A stretch of 64,000 nucleotides of DNA, from positions 372,001 through 436,000 of the forward strand of contig NC_017243.1 in assembly GCF_000223215.1 (NCBI RefSeq), in the 5' to 3' direction. The position numbers and the translations under genes are program-made. Source of the DNA: Brachyspira intermedia PWS/A (GTDB taxonomy: Bacteria; Spirochaetota; Brachyspiria; Brachyspirales; Brachyspiraceae). The stretch's first letter is position 1; every line of letters starts with the position of its first letter. Positions 27,815-38,049 of this stretch are shown here, piece by piece. The notes under the pieces were generated by a model, which did no database searches, was not told the DNA's origin, and worked only from the letters and a program-made list of their open reading frames with translations.

Positions 27815-28483
27815 TTATTCTGCTGATGCTGTTTCTTTTATTTCTTCTTCAGCTTTTGAATTTTTCTTATTTTTTCTGTATTCTATTACCTGATTGATAG
27901 TAGATCTTACAGCATAATCTTTATCTGTAGAAGCTAGTAGATTTAAAGACCTATCAACTCTAGCATCATCATAATCTTTTAAAGCCTCAACAGCAGCCAT
28001 TCTTACCCATTTATTTTTACTTGATAAGCTATCGAGTATAGAATTCAAAAGAGTCTTAGCATTCATTCTTCCAGCCACTTTAAGACCTTCTATCTGAACC
28101 TGCAAATCAGTATCTGATATAGCCCTTTTTATTCTGTCAATAGCTTCAGGATTATTTGCATCTAATTTTCCAAGTCCTAAAACTGCCAAACATCTCACAT
28201 TAAAATCAGGATCTTCTACACTAGCACGAAGAAAATCACTGTATGCTATATCCGCCTCTATTTTTCCAAGTACCCATATAGCTTCAGCACGTACCTCTCT
28301 TCCTCCGTTTTGTGCTGCATTAAGTACTTCTAATACAGTTTCTTCATCATCAGGATTTTTTGCAAGTTTCTGCTCTGCTTTATGTACATCTTCGATTCTT
28401 CTTAATGTAACATCTTTAGCAGAGCATGAAATAATAAGCATAGAACTTACTGCAAATATGAAAAGTATAATATTTTTCTTCAT
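27815..28483 (-). CDS. HEAT-repeat lipoprotein
   Basis: 222 residues. The lipoprotein signal ends LIISCSAK. Four to five HEAT-like helical pairs follow (REVRAEAIWVLGKIE, DFNVRCLAVLGLGKLD, LQVQIEGLKVAGRMN, KWVRMAAVEALKDYD, YAVRSTINQVIEYR). A charged tail ends the protein. Probably a protein-interaction scaffold in the periplasm. It begins 11 bp downstream of alaS. Confidence 0.8.
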   Translation of the reverse strand: MKKNIILFIFAVSSMLIISCSAKDVTLRRIEDVHKAEQKLAKNPDDEETVLEVLNAAQNGGREVRAEAIWVLGKIEADIAYSDFLRASVEDPDFNVRCLAVLGLGKLDANNPEAIDRIKRAISDTDLQVQIEGLKVAGRMNAKTLLNSILDSLSSKNKWVRMAAVEALKDYDDARVDRSLNLLASTDKDYAVRSTINQVIEYRKNKKNSKAEEEIKETASAE

Positions 28484-28493
28484 ATTAAAATTT

Positions 28494-31097
28494 TTATAAC
28501 CATTTACTCTTTAATTTATTAATTTCTTCTTTAGCTTTTTCTATATTTTCTATAGAACCTTGAGCAAAAGTATCTTTTCCGCCTCCGCGTCCTCCAGCAG
28601 CAGCAATAATATCTTTTATTATATTATTTGCAGATAATTTCTTCTCTTTTAAAGCATTACCTGTTATCTGTACTAATATAGAGTTGGAAGAATCAGTTTT
28701 ACTTATCATTACAGCAATACTGTCTTTTACTCTCTCTTTTATAGTATCAGCATAAAGTCTAACTTCTTTAATATCTTCATTAAACTCTAAATTATAGAAT
28801 TTAATTCCTTTCAAATCTTCAAAATTATCCATAAATGAAACAGCAGAAGCACCTGAAGTTTTAAGCTGTTTAATTTCTTTTTGAAGTTTTTTCACTTCAT
28901 TTTGAAGACTTTCAGCTCTTACAGTAAGCTCATCTGTTTTTGAAGCATTAAGTATATGTGCTAAATTCTTAACTTTGCTGAATAATTTACTAGCTTCATT
29001 AGCAGCTTTTAATCCTGTGATAGCCTCTATTCTTCTTACACCGCTAGCTACAGAACCTTCACTCACTATATGGAAATAACCAACTTCTGATGTATTTGTC
29101 AAATGGCTTCCTCCGCAAAGCTCTACTGAAAAACCATTTCCTATATCAAGTATTCTTACAGTATCGGGATATTTTTCTCCAAATAAAGCCTTAGCACCGC
29201 AAGCAATAGCCTCTTCTTTAGGCATATATTTTATTACAGCAGGCATTGATTTAAATACTACTTCATTAACCTGATTTTCTATACTTATTAATGTATCTTC
29301 TGAAATTGAATCAGGGTGTGTGAAATCGAATCTTAAATATTCATCATTTACAAAACTTCCAGCCTGATTAACATGGCTTCCTAATGTAAGCTCTAATACC
29401 TTTTGAAGTATATGTGTAGCTGTATGATTTTTTCTTATAGCACATCTTCTGTCGAAATTAACGAATAATTTTATTTCTTCACCTACACTTAAAGAATTAC
29501 TGCTGCAGTCTGCTATATGTATAATAGTATTTTCTTTCTTTTGAGTATCTATTATTTTTATCATTTCTTTTTTGCTGTTTTCTATATATCCATTATCTCC
29601 AATCTGTCCGCCCATTTCTCCATAGAAAGGTGAAACATCTGTGATAATAACAGCATTTGAAGATGATGTTTTATCTTTTTTGGCATTATCTTCATATACA
29701 GCAACTATTTTTGCATTTACGCCGTTTATTAAATTATCAGTTTCTTCTCCGACATATTTAGTTTCATAATTTTCAACATATCCGAATTTTGATCTTTTAT
29801 CTTCTCCAGCTCCTCTGCTTCTTTTCTTCTGTTCTTCCATAGCCTCTTCAAATCCAGCCTTATCAACTGTAAATCCATGATCGGCTGCTTCTTCTTCTGT
29901 TATGTCTATAGGAAGTCCGTAAGTATCAAATAGCATGAAAGCATCTTTACCTGATATTACTTTGCTTTCTTTATTTTCTTCCATTACAGCATAAAGTTTA
30001 TTCATACCTGCTGATATTGTATTTATGAATTTATTTTCTTCATCTTTTAATATTCTTTTTACATTTTCTTCTTCTTTAGGAAGATAATCATATATTTCTT
30101 TATATACATTAACTACAGATGATGTAATTTCATTTAAGAAAGAACCTTTATGTCCTAAATCGCTTGCAGTTTTTAAAGCTCTTCTTAAAAGTCTTCTAAG
30201 TACATAGCCTCTTCCCTCATTAGAAGGAGTACAGCCTTCGGATATTACGAATACTAATGCTCTTAAGTGATCTGCTATTAAATTGATTTTAGTTTTATTT
30301 TTATCATCATATTTAACATTCAATTTTTTAGCTATAGCATCAACTATAGGCTTCATTACATCAGTTTGATAATTGCTTTCTACACCTTGAGTAATATAGC
30401 ATAATCTTTCAAGTCCCATTCCTGTATCTATACCAACATTAGGAAGAGGAGATAAATTGCCTTCAGTATCTTGGAAAAATTCATTAAATACCAAATTCCA
30501 GAACTCTAAATATCTTTCGCAATCGCATCCAACAAAACAATCAGGCTTTCCGCATCCTTTCTCTTCACCCATATCAATATAAAGCTCACTGCAAGGTCCG
30601 CAAGCTCCTGAATCTCCAGCAGGTCCCCAGAAATTATCTTTCTTTCCAAGTCTTACAATCTTCTCTTTTGGTACACCTATATGCTCATTCCAAATTTTAA
30701 AAGCATCATCGTCTTTTTCATAAATAGAAACATATATTCTTTCAATAGGAAGTTTAATAACTTGAGTAGAAAATTCCCAAGCAAATTCTATAGCTTCTTT
30801 TTTGAAATAATCACCCATAAAACAGAAATTACCAAACATCTCAAAGAATGTATGGTGTCTTGCTGTTTTTCCTATATTTTCTAAGTCAGAAAGTCTGAAA
30901 CATTTTTGTATAGTAGCCACTCTTGAATAAGGTGCTTTTTTTATACCGGCATAATAAGGTTTGAATTGCAGCATTCCCGCTGTTGTAAATAATAGGCTAG
31001 GGTCATCTATTGGTATAAGAGATGATGATTTCTCTATAGCATGCTTTTTACTTTTAAAAAACTCTTTAAATTTTTCTCTCAATTCTAAATGTGTCAT
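28494..31097 (-). CDS. alaS: Alanyl-tRNA synthetase
   Basis: 867 residues, standard full length. The class II catalytic core is at the N-terminus (LLFTTAGMLQFKPY, RHHTFFEMFGNF, GIDTGMGLER). The editing domain has the zinc motif HTATHILQ and CGGSH, followed by GSVASGVRRIEAITG. The C-terminal coiled coil plus DHHA1 domain has GGRGGGKDTFAQG. It charges tRNA-Ala and clears mischarged Ser/Gly. A TACTCC ribosome site is visible in complement upstream of the ATG at 31097. Confidence 0.97.
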   Translation of the reverse strand: MTHLELREKFKEFFKSKKHAIEKSSSLIPIDDPSLLFTTAGMLQFKPYYAGIKKAPYSRVATIQKCFRLSDLENIGKTARHHTFFEMFGNFCFMGDYFKKEAIEFAWEFSTQVIKLPIERIYVSIYEKDDDAFKIWNEHIGVPKEKIVRLGKKDNFWGPAGDSGACGPCSELYIDMGEEKGCGKPDCFVGCDCERYLEFWNLVFNEFFQDTEGNLSPLPNVGIDTGMGLERLCYITQGVESNYQTDVMKPIVDAIAKKLNVKYDDKNKTKINLIADHLRALVFVISEGCTPSNEGRGYVLRRLLRRALKTASDLGHKGSFLNEITSSVVNVYKEIYDYLPKEEENVKRILKDEENKFINTISAGMNKLYAVMEENKESKVISGKDAFMLFDTYGLPIDITEEEAADHGFTVDKAGFEEAMEEQKKRSRGAGEDKRSKFGYVENYETKYVGEETDNLINGVNAKIVAVYEDNAKKDKTSSSNAVIITDVSPFYGEMGGQIGDNGYIENSKKEMIKIIDTQKKENTIIHIADCSSNSLSVGEEIKLFVNFDRRCAIRKNHTATHILQKVLELTLGSHVNQAGSFVNDEYLRFDFTHPDSISEDTLISIENQVNEVVFKSMPAVIKYMPKEEAIACGAKALFGEKYPDTVRILDIGNGFSVELCGGSHLTNTSEVGYFHIVSEGSVASGVRRIEAITGLKAANEASKLFSKVKNLAHILNASKTDELTVRAESLQNEVKKLQKEIKQLKTSGASAVSFMDNFEDLKGIKFYNLEFNEDIKEVRLYADTIKERVKDSIAVMISKTDSSNSILVQITGNALKEKKLSANNIIKDIIAAAGGRGGGKDTFAQGSIENIEKAKEEINKLKSKWL

Positions 31098-31253
31098 GAT
31101 AAACTACTCCTATTTTTTAAGAACATTTATATATATGAAAATTTAAATTTTAATTGTCAAATAATATATTTCATTAATAATATATTAAATCAATTATGAA
31201 TGCAAGTACAAAATATAAAAATAGTTAACATAATTAATATAAAGTATTTAACA

Positions 31254-31292
31254 TAAAAAAAGAATTGCAAGCATTTGCCTGCAATTCCTTTC
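31254..31292 (-). terminator. Terminator after the HtrA gene
   Basis: The arms gaattgca (31262-31269) and tgcaattc (31280-31287) form a hairpin that, read on the minus strand, is followed by seven T residues. It ends the transcript of the protease gene that stops at 31314. Confidence 0.8.
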
Positions 31293-31313
31293 TATTAACT
31301 TTTTATTAAAGCA

Positions 31314-32825
31314 CTATTCTATAATTATAACATAAGTCATTCTTGCTCGTTTTATAGTTATTGTAAAGGACTTATCATTACCATAAGATTTTACAAAGTT
31401 GTCATAATCATCAGTATTTGATATTGTTATGCCATTGATAGCTTTTATAACATCTCCAGGTCTAAGTCCGTATTGATATGCTTTTGAGTTCTGAGTCATA
31501 TTAAGAACTACAACTCCTCTCTCATTGCTTCTTATCTGAAGTCTTTGAGATATTTCAGGAGTGATATTAGAAACATCTAATCCCATCCAAGAACGAGTGC
31601 TACCTTGTGAGTTATTCTGAGATTGTCTTGTAGGAACAACTTCCTCATCTTCAACTCTAGCTTCTATAGTAATTTTAGTGCTTCTTTCTCTTCCGTTTCT
31701 TAAATATTTAACATTAACCTCTTTTCCCACTTTAGTAGTAGCTACTTTATTGAATAAATCACCTGATTTAGTCATTTTTTCGCCGTCATACTCTATTATA
31801 ATATCTCCGTCCTGTAAACCGCCTTTTGCAGCAGGTGAATCAGGTATAACTTCACTTACATAAACACCGCTATTTTGCTTAACATTCAAACCTCTTGAAA
31901 GATTTTCATCAATATCTTGTAAATATATACCTAAATATCCTCTTGTAACTCTTCCATTTTCTTTTAAGTCAGTCATTACTGAAGTAGCAAGATTAATAGG
32001 TGTAGCAAATCCTATACCTATGCTTCCGCCTGAAGTGGAATATATTAATGTATTTATTCCTATAACCTGACCATGAATATTGAATAAAGGTCCTCCAGAG
32101 TTACCAGGGTTTATAGCAACATCAGTTTGTATATATCTTTGATATTTATTAGCACCAACATCGCTTCTTCCTTTAGCACTTACAATACCGAAAGTAACTG
32201 TATTATTAAGTCCATAAGGGTTTCCTATAGCAATAGCGAATTCTCCAGGCTCTATAGCATCACTATCACCTAAAGCAACATAAGGAAAAGTTCTATTATT
32301 TGCTTCTATTTTTAATAATGCTAAATCATAAGCTTCATCATATCCTATTAATTGTGCAGGAAGTTCTCCATCTTCTCCATAAAGTGTAATCATAATTTTA
32401 GTAGCACCTTTCACAACATGGTAATTAGAAAGTACATATCCTTCTTCATTAATGATAAAACCGCTTCCTAAAGATTTCTGACTTCTTTTTTGTCTAGGCA
32501 TTTGATCGCCAAAGAAGAATCTAAAGAATTCATCTGCATATCTGTCTTCTTCAGTTTGTCCTGCTTCTATTTCTGTAGATATATTAACCACAGCAGGCAT
32601 ATTTTTATCAACTACATCTCTTATAGCATTTTCAACAGCCAAAGCTCCATCTAATGAACCTGTAAAAGCTGTTTTTTCAGGTGCAGCTTGTGCATGAACC
32701 AAGAACTCGTCTTTTTTATAATTTTTTTCATAAGAAAATATGAAAAATGAAATGATTATACCAACCAAAGTAAATGTAAGCCCAAGGTTTAAAAAGAACA
32801 TAAATGAACGTTTTTTTTGCTCCAT
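31314..32825 (-). CDS. HtrA/DegP-family serine protease with two PDZ domains
   Basis: 503 residues. An N-terminal membrane span (FFLNLGLTFTLVGIIISFFI) anchors it on the periplasmic side. The trypsin-like domain has His in LSNYHVV, Asp in EAYDLALLKI and Ser in NPGNSGGPLFN. Two PDZ domains follow (GVYVSEVIPDSPAAKGGLQD and RGVVVLNMTQNSKAYQYGLR). It degrades or refolds damaged envelope proteins. A GGAGG ribosome site lies upstream of the ATG at 32825. Confidence 0.93.
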   Translation of the reverse strand: MEQKKRSFMFFLNLGLTFTLVGIIISFFIFSYEKNYKKDEFLVHAQAAPEKTAFTGSLDGALAVENAIRDVVDKNMPAVVNISTEIEAGQTEEDRYADEFFRFFFGDQMPRQKRSQKSLGSGFIINEEGYVLSNYHVVKGATKIMITLYGEDGELPAQLIGYDEAYDLALLKIEANNRTFPYVALGDSDAIEPGEFAIAIGNPYGLNNTVTFGIVSAKGRSDVGANKYQRYIQTDVAINPGNSGGPLFNIHGQVIGINTLIYSTSGGSIGIGFATPINLATSVMTDLKENGRVTRGYLGIYLQDIDENLSRGLNVKQNSGVYVSEVIPDSPAAKGGLQDGDIIIEYDGEKMTKSGDLFNKVATTKVGKEVNVKYLRNGRERSTKITIEARVEDEEVVPTRQSQNNSQGSTRSWMGLDVSNITPEISQRLQIRSNERGVVVLNMTQNSKAYQYGLRPGDVIKAINGITISNTDDYDNFVKSYGNDKSFTITIKRARMTYVIIIE

Positions 32826-33066
32826 ATACTCATAACCTCCAGTTTAATGTATTTTTCGGACTAAAATTTTAATAATTTGCCACAACTTTATTATAGTAAA
32901 AAATATTAATTTTTAAATAAAAATTATAATAAAAAATAAAATTGAAAAAACTATATGAAGATTATTACCTCATTATCCTGTAAAATTAAGAAATTTATAT
33001 TATTTATATAATGTTATTCTGACAATTATTATCGTTTTAGTACATTTAATATATAATATAAACCTA

Positions 33067-34020
33067 TCAAAAAAAACAAAGTAAAAAACTATTTATAATT
33101 ATTATGTTTGTAAAAATTTCAGGCTGGCCCTTAGGTCTTGTATTCCACCTAGGATGAACCCAAAGCCAATTTTCAGGATATTTTGATATTATTTCTTCTA
33201 ATTTTTTTGTATATCTTTGAACATTATGTTTTATAGTTTCTTCTTTAGTTTCTTTTTCTTCTATGTACATTATATCATGTATAATGATTTTATGATGACC
33301 GTATCTATCAGGCAAACTATAAAGTATAGCCATTGGAGAACCTGTTTTCATAGCAATGGCAACAGGACCAACTGCAGTTGCAGCCGGATATCCGAAAAAG
33401 TCAACAAAAACACCATCTAGATAATTTTGATCGCATAAAAAGGCAACAGGACCATTATTATTTAAAACATGAAATATCTCTCTTAAATCTCCTTTTTTTG
33501 GTATACATTTCATACCTCTTTTTTCTCTCCAAGAACGCATATAAGTATCTAATTTTGGATTATCAAGAGGTCTGAATATTACACCGGGATGATATTTTTT
33601 TATAGCAAAATAAAAAGCTATATATTCCCAATTTCCTATATGACCTGTAATAGCTATGATTCCTCTTTTTTTCTTATTCATAGCTTCATCAAATTTGTCC
33701 TGGCCTTCTATTTTTATCCTCTTTAATATTTGCTCATCTGACATTCTTGATGATTTAATAAATTCGGCAAAAGTCATCATCATAGATTTCATAGATCTTT
33801 TAGCTATTACTTTTCTTTCATGAAAACTTTTTTCAGGAAATGCCTGTTTTAAATTAATAAGCGCTACTTTTCTTGCACTTGGTACAAGATAGTACATTAA
33901 AGTACCTATAAGTTTAGCAAATAATATAACAAATATATAAGGCATAAATGCCATGATTTCCATCAATATACGAAGCGGAATATATTCAAGCATTATAACC
34001 TTTGGTGATTTATAAGCCAA
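33067..34020 (-). CDS. LpxL/HtrB-like lysophospholipid acyltransferase
   Basis: 317 residues. The acyltransferase motif HX4E is in TGHIGNWEYIAF; later family segments are FRPLDNPKLD, LCDQNYLDGVFVDFFG and LWVHPRWNTRP. An N-terminal hydrophobic segment (ILMEIMAFMPYIFVILFAKL) anchors it to the inner membrane. It likely adds a secondary acyl chain to a glycolipid. The last ~15 residues (TNIIIINSFLLCFF) are hydrophobic and unusual for the family. It begins 16 bp after the large gene upstream. Confidence 0.85.
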   Translation of the reverse strand: MAYKSPKVIMLEYIPLRILMEIMAFMPYIFVILFAKLIGTLMYYLVPSARKVALINLKQAFPEKSFHERKVIAKRSMKSMMMTFAEFIKSSRMSDEQILKRIKIEGQDKFDEAMNKKKRGIIAITGHIGNWEYIAFYFAIKKYHPGVIFRPLDNPKLDTYMRSWREKRGMKCIPKKGDLREIFHVLNNNGPVAFLCDQNYLDGVFVDFFGYPAATAVGPVAIAMKTGSPMAILYSLPDRYGHHKIIIHDIMYIEEKETKEETIKHNVQRYTKKLEEIISKYPENWLWVHPRWNTRPKGQPEIFTNIIIINSFLLCFF

Positions 34021-34036
34021 AATAACCTCTCTATAC

Positions 34037-36040
34037 TTACTGTTTTAAATTTTCATCTTCTGATTCAGACTCTGTGAACAAATCTTCATCTTCTAATGAT
34101 TCATTAAATCCGTCATCTCCCAATACAATTTCATTTGGATCAGTTATGTTATTATCTGAATTTTCAGCATTTGATTCTTCAGTTTCAGATATTTGATTTT
34201 CATCATTTTCTACATTGTTTTCAGTGTTCTCATTTTCTGTACCAGTATTATTTTCAGCATTAACATTTTCTAAAGTATTATTAGATGCTTCTGTATTTTC
34301 GATAGTTTCCTGTTTTTGAGCGATGCTTATATCTTGCTCTTCGTTGTCATCGCCTTCTATAAGAATTCCTGCACCTGATAACTCACCTTGTGTGATTAAA
34401 TAATTAAGTCCGGATATAAAATAATAAGCTTCTGTTAACGCTTTCATCACATTATATCCCTGTATTCTTTTTTTACCTTTTCCTATTTCTGCTGAGAAAG
34501 TTAATATGTCATTAGGGTTTTCTATTATTCTTTCTCTCTCTTCTTTATCCAATAATAATTTATCTAATTTTCTTTTAAAAGGTGTTATTATTGATACATA
34601 GGTGTTTCTTAAGTTTTTAGCTAAATATGAACGCTGACCGTTTTTATCTGAAAGCATAGAAACTCTCTGTTCAAAACGCATAGTTTTATCTTCTTCTACT
34701 TTATTTATTGTTTTACAAAGCTCACTGTATTCATTTAATCTCGAATTAGTATCTGATAAAGATAAGAATATATTATTAAAATCATTTTTATAGTCTGTTC
34801 TTACCTGATTATCATAAACTAAATTATATCTTACTTTATTAGAAACGAATACCGCAGAATACTCTCTGTCTAAAAAGTCTATTAATACTTTAATTCTATA
34901 TATTTTGTCTTTTATAGGAACAATGAAAAAAGGATCTGCTTCATATTCTATATTGTTGTCAGATTTTTTGAATGATACGCATTTATCTATAAGTTTTACA
35001 CCTATAGATTCTACTTTACTCAATTTTTCTTCTTCATTGTCTTTTTGCTTTCCTATATTTTCTTTTGCCTGCTGTATTTTAGTTTCTTGTAATTTTTCTT
35101 TTTCTTTTCTTATTTTTGTATAATATCCTAATATATCTTCATCAGTGATATTTAAATAGCGGTTAAAATCATTTATAGTTTCTAATGGTTCTTTTGATGC
35201 ATACTGTAAAAGAGTGAATAGTTTAGGGTAATATTTTCCATATATCAAATCTACAGCTCTTTTAAAAGCAGATATTCTAGAGTTTACAATTCCTTTGCTT
35301 ATATTATCAACCATAGCATATGCAAACATAGCTTTTTCACCTGCTAATTTTATTCTTGAAGAATAAGCATGAAGTACATAAAGCGGTCTGAACATAGCTT
35401 TGATTTCTTTTACATAGCTTTCAGCCATAACGGTGCTGTTTAATTCTTTATATGGTCTTAAAAAATCTTTATAAACGCCTTCATTATATTGATCTTTTAT
35501 TCTTTCTAATAACTCTAAATCATCTAAAGTTTTAGCAAATTGAGAAATTACTTTTTGATGTTTTGCTTTTGCATCTATATCAGAGGCTTCACTTGGATTT
35601 AAAGCATTAAAAATTAAAGTGTCCATTTCTAATAGGGCAGCTATAACATTTTTATCTATAAAGTTTAAGAATTTAGGATTAACATTTCCGCCCATCAATG
35701 TGATTACACCAGAACTTAAAGCATTGAACCATAATTTGATATTGAAAAATAATCCGGTATTTTTTTTATTTTGAACACTTACAGCAGAAGAAGATTTATT
35801 ATTTTTGCTGTCATTTTTGGTATTGGCAGAACTAGAACCTTTAGAACCTCTACCGCCATTTCCACCTACTACTGCATTTTGTCCTTTTTTTGATGATCCT
35901 ACAAGAACATTATTATCCTTTTTCTTATCTGGTACTACTTCACCGCCGGCATCTACGAATTTATTAAATAGATCTTTTCTAGCATCTTTATTAAGTTCAT
36001 CTAGCTTTAATCTATCTCTAGTGTTATCTATATCTCCCAT
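34037..36040 (-). CDS. Large spirochaetal protein of unknown function
   Basis: 667 residues, no signal peptide. Residues ~55-95 are Gly/Ser/Asn/Lys-rich. One hydrophobic stretch (FNALSSGVITLMGG) precedes a long helical central region (KEKLQETKIQQAKENIGKQK coiled coil). The last ~90 residues are strongly acidic (Glu/Asn/Asp repeats, ending EDLFTESESEDENLKQ). It may be a member of the spirochaete-restricted DUF5312 group, but I cannot confirm that. It is followed at 16 bp by the acyltransferase gene and preceded by an SDR gene. Confidence 0.6.
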   Translation of the reverse strand: MGDIDNTRDRLKLDELNKDARKDLFNKFVDAGGEVVPDKKKDNNVLVGSSKKGQNAVVGGNGGRGSKGSSSANTKNDSKNNKSSSAVSVQNKKNTGLFFNIKLWFNALSSGVITLMGGNVNPKFLNFIDKNVIAALLEMDTLIFNALNPSEASDIDAKAKHQKVISQFAKTLDDLELLERIKDQYNEGVYKDFLRPYKELNSTVMAESYVKEIKAMFRPLYVLHAYSSRIKLAGEKAMFAYAMVDNISKGIVNSRISAFKRAVDLIYGKYYPKLFTLLQYASKEPLETINDFNRYLNITDEDILGYYTKIRKEKEKLQETKIQQAKENIGKQKDNEEEKLSKVESIGVKLIDKCVSFKKSDNNIEYEADPFFIVPIKDKIYRIKVLIDFLDREYSAVFVSNKVRYNLVYDNQVRTDYKNDFNNIFLSLSDTNSRLNEYSELCKTINKVEEDKTMRFEQRVSMLSDKNGQRSYLAKNLRNTYVSIITPFKRKLDKLLLDKEERERIIENPNDILTFSAEIGKGKKRIQGYNVMKALTEAYYFISGLNYLITQGELSGAGILIEGDDNEEQDISIAQKQETIENTEASNNTLENVNAENNTGTENENTENNVENDENQISETEESNAENSDNNITDPNEIVLGDDGFNESLEDEDLFTESESEDENLKQ

Positions 36041-36061
36041 AAATGAAACTCCCTAAATAAA

Positions 36062-36841
36062 TTAATTGTTTTTATGTATTATAGTAGCACTACCTTGATT
36101 CTCCGCCATTATAGTCATACTTGATATTTGTACATGACTTTTTCTAGTTAATGCATACTCTATATTATCGGCTATATCTTCAGCATATAAAGGATTAAAT
36201 CCTTTGTATACATTGTCAGCTTTCTCTTTATCGCCTTTAAATCTTACTGTAGAAAATTCTGTATTAACTGCGCCTGGTTTTATATTTGTTATTTTTACAG
36301 GTTTGTCTATTAATTCTATTCTCAAACTGTCTCCAAACATTTCTACAAAAGATTTAGTAGCACAATATATTGCACCTCCACTATAAGCTTCATCAGCAGC
36401 TGTGGATGATAGATTTACTATATGTCCATATTTGCTTTTTAATATATATGGAAGTAAAAGTCTTGTTAATACTATTAATCCTTCACAATTAACTCTAATC
36501 ATTTGTAGAGAATCTTCTATAGGATTATTATAATAAAAATCTTTACCCAAAGCTAAACCAGCATTATTTATGAGTATATCTATTTTTTTATCTTCATCAC
36601 TAAGAGAATCTATAGCCTTTACTATATCTTCAGGTTTTGAAAAATCTAATTTTATAACTGTTACTTTTACATTATGATTTTTTTCTAATTCATTTTTTAA
36701 AGTTTCAAGTTTCTCTATTCTTCTTGCAGCTAAGATAAGATTAACTCCATTAGAAGCAAGCATTTTAGCTACAGCTTCTCCAATACCGGCACTTGCTCCT
36801 GATACAAATGCAGTTCTTCCTTTAATATTTTCTACATACAT
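36062..36841 (-). CDS. Short-chain dehydrogenase/reductase
   Basis: 259 residues with the classical SDR signature: FVSGASAGIGEAVAKML (cofactor loop), LINNAGLALG, VNLSSTAAD and the catalytic YCATKSF. Basic residues after the second strand (LAARRIEKL) favour NADPH. The substrate is unknown. It begins just before the tandem hairpin array. Confidence 0.88.
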   Translation of the reverse strand: MYVENIKGRTAFVSGASAGIGEAVAKMLASNGVNLILAARRIEKLETLKNELEKNHNVKVTVIKLDFSKPEDIVKAIDSLSDEDKKIDILINNAGLALGKDFYYNNPIEDSLQMIRVNCEGLIVLTRLLLPYILKSKYGHIVNLSSTAADEAYSGGAIYCATKSFVEMFGDSLRIELIDKPVKITNIKPGAVNTEFSTVRFKGDKEKADNVYKGFNPLYAEDIADNIEYALTRKSHVQISSMTIMAENQGSATIIHKNN

Positions 36842-36853
36842 AATTATTCCTTA

Positions 36854-37271
36854 TTATTGCTAATAAAAATTATTTTCTTAGAGGTTCTGTCAAGTAAACT
36901 TGCCAGAAAGAAAATAATTTTTATAATTAGCTTTTTAATATTTTTCACCTATATTTTTTAATTATTGCTAATAAAAATTATTTTCTTAGAGGTTTTGTCA
37001 AGTAAACTTGCCAGAAGAAAATAATTTTTATAATTAGCTTTTTAATATTTTTCACCTATATTTTTAATTATTGCTAATAAAAATTATTTTCTTAGAGGTT
37101 CTGTCAAGTAAACTTGCTAGAGGAAAATAATTTTTATGATTAGCTTTTTAATATTTTTTCACCTATATTTTTTAATTATTGCTAATAAAAATTATTTTCT
37201 TAAAGGCTAGTCAGTCAAGTAAACTTGCTAGAGGAAAATAATTTTTATGATTAGCTTTTTAATATTTTTTA
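36854..37271. repeat. Four tandem ~107-bp units, each a long imperfect hairpin
   Basis: Unit starts (ttattgctaataaaaatta) fall at 36854, 36962, 37068 and 37176: spacing 108, 106 and 108. In each unit gctaataaaaattattttct pairs with agaaaataatttttat..ttagc, and inside it ctgtcaagt pairs with acttgccag. Units 3 and 4 differ in paired positions of the inner stem. The array lies between the SDR start and the 3' end of a lipoprotein gene. Confidence 0.85.
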
Positions 37272-37335
37272 CTATTATTCTCTATTACCAATTATTGATA
37301 GATTATATATAATAAATTAGATATAAAAATCATTA

Positions 37336-37836
37336 TTAATAAGTTTCTACCATTCCTGCAACATCTTGAGCTGTGTATTGCATACCAACTTCATTAAGAT
37401 ATTTTGTAATTAATGCATCTACCTGTTTTTTTAATCCTTTAGAATAAAGCTCCATAACCACAGTACAATTCTGCTTAGAATCCCATTTAGTTTCTACAAC
37501 AGAAGCTCCTCTTATTCTTCCTGCCACTCTTTCCTGTATAACATATTCATCTATCATGCCTTTTTCAGTAGAGCTTAAAGATTCTATATAAGAACCTACT
37601 ATTCTTGCTACAATTTTATTTTTAGCATCTAATTCTGCTGCTTGTTTTGATGTTAATTCCCTTCTGAATTTATCATCTATATCTATATCTTCTGCTGGTG
37701 AACCCATTCCCATTACTCTGAATGTGTCATCATTAATCCAGCCTTCTGGTCTTTCTCTGCTTACTCCACTTCCGCATGAAATAACGAATAGTGAAACCAT
37801 TGATGTCATAATAAATAATTTTATAAATTTATTCAT
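37336..37836 (-). CDS. LPP20-like lipoprotein, paralogue A
   Basis: 166 residues. The lipoprotein signal ends LFVISCGSG. The mature part begins RPEGWINDDTFRVMGMG and ends with LNEVGMQYTAQDVAGMVETY. It is about 85% identical by eye to the gene at 38050-38547 and lies about 210 bp downstream of it on the same strand: a tandem duplication. The alternating VxxTKWDSKQNCTVVMELYS strand resembles LPP20-type lipoproteins. No function can be named. Confidence 0.75.
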   Translation of the reverse strand: MNKFIKLFIMTSMVSLFVISCGSGVSRERPEGWINDDTFRVMGMGSPAEDIDIDDKFRRELTSKQAAELDAKNKIVARIVGSYIESLSSTEKGMIDEYVIQERVAGRIRGASVVETKWDSKQNCTVVMELYSKGLKKQVDALITKYLNEVGMQYTAQDVAGMVETY

Positions 37837-38004
37837 ATTTAATCCTTTCTAGTTTGTTGTAGTATTATATATTTTGAATACTATATTGCAATACCATAAT
37901 AAAAATAATTTTATTAGTATATTTTAAATATAATAAAAAATATAGCAAATTTTAATTACTTTTATAATTATCGATTATTATTAATTTTTATTTTACAAAA
38001 AAAT

Positions 38005-38036
38005 AAGGACTCCTTAATAGGAGTCCTTTTAATTTC
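38005..38036 (-). terminator. Terminator after lipoprotein paralogue B
   Basis: Perfect stem aaggactcc / ggagtcctt with the loop ttaata at 38005-38030, and a T-rich run on either side. It ends the gene stopping at 38050. Confidence 0.85.
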
Positions 38037-38049
38037 ATAATTTTAATGA

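Noticed and set aside
36854-37271. CRISPR array
   Set aside because: The units are contiguous ~107-bp repeats without unique spacers, and no cas genes are present.
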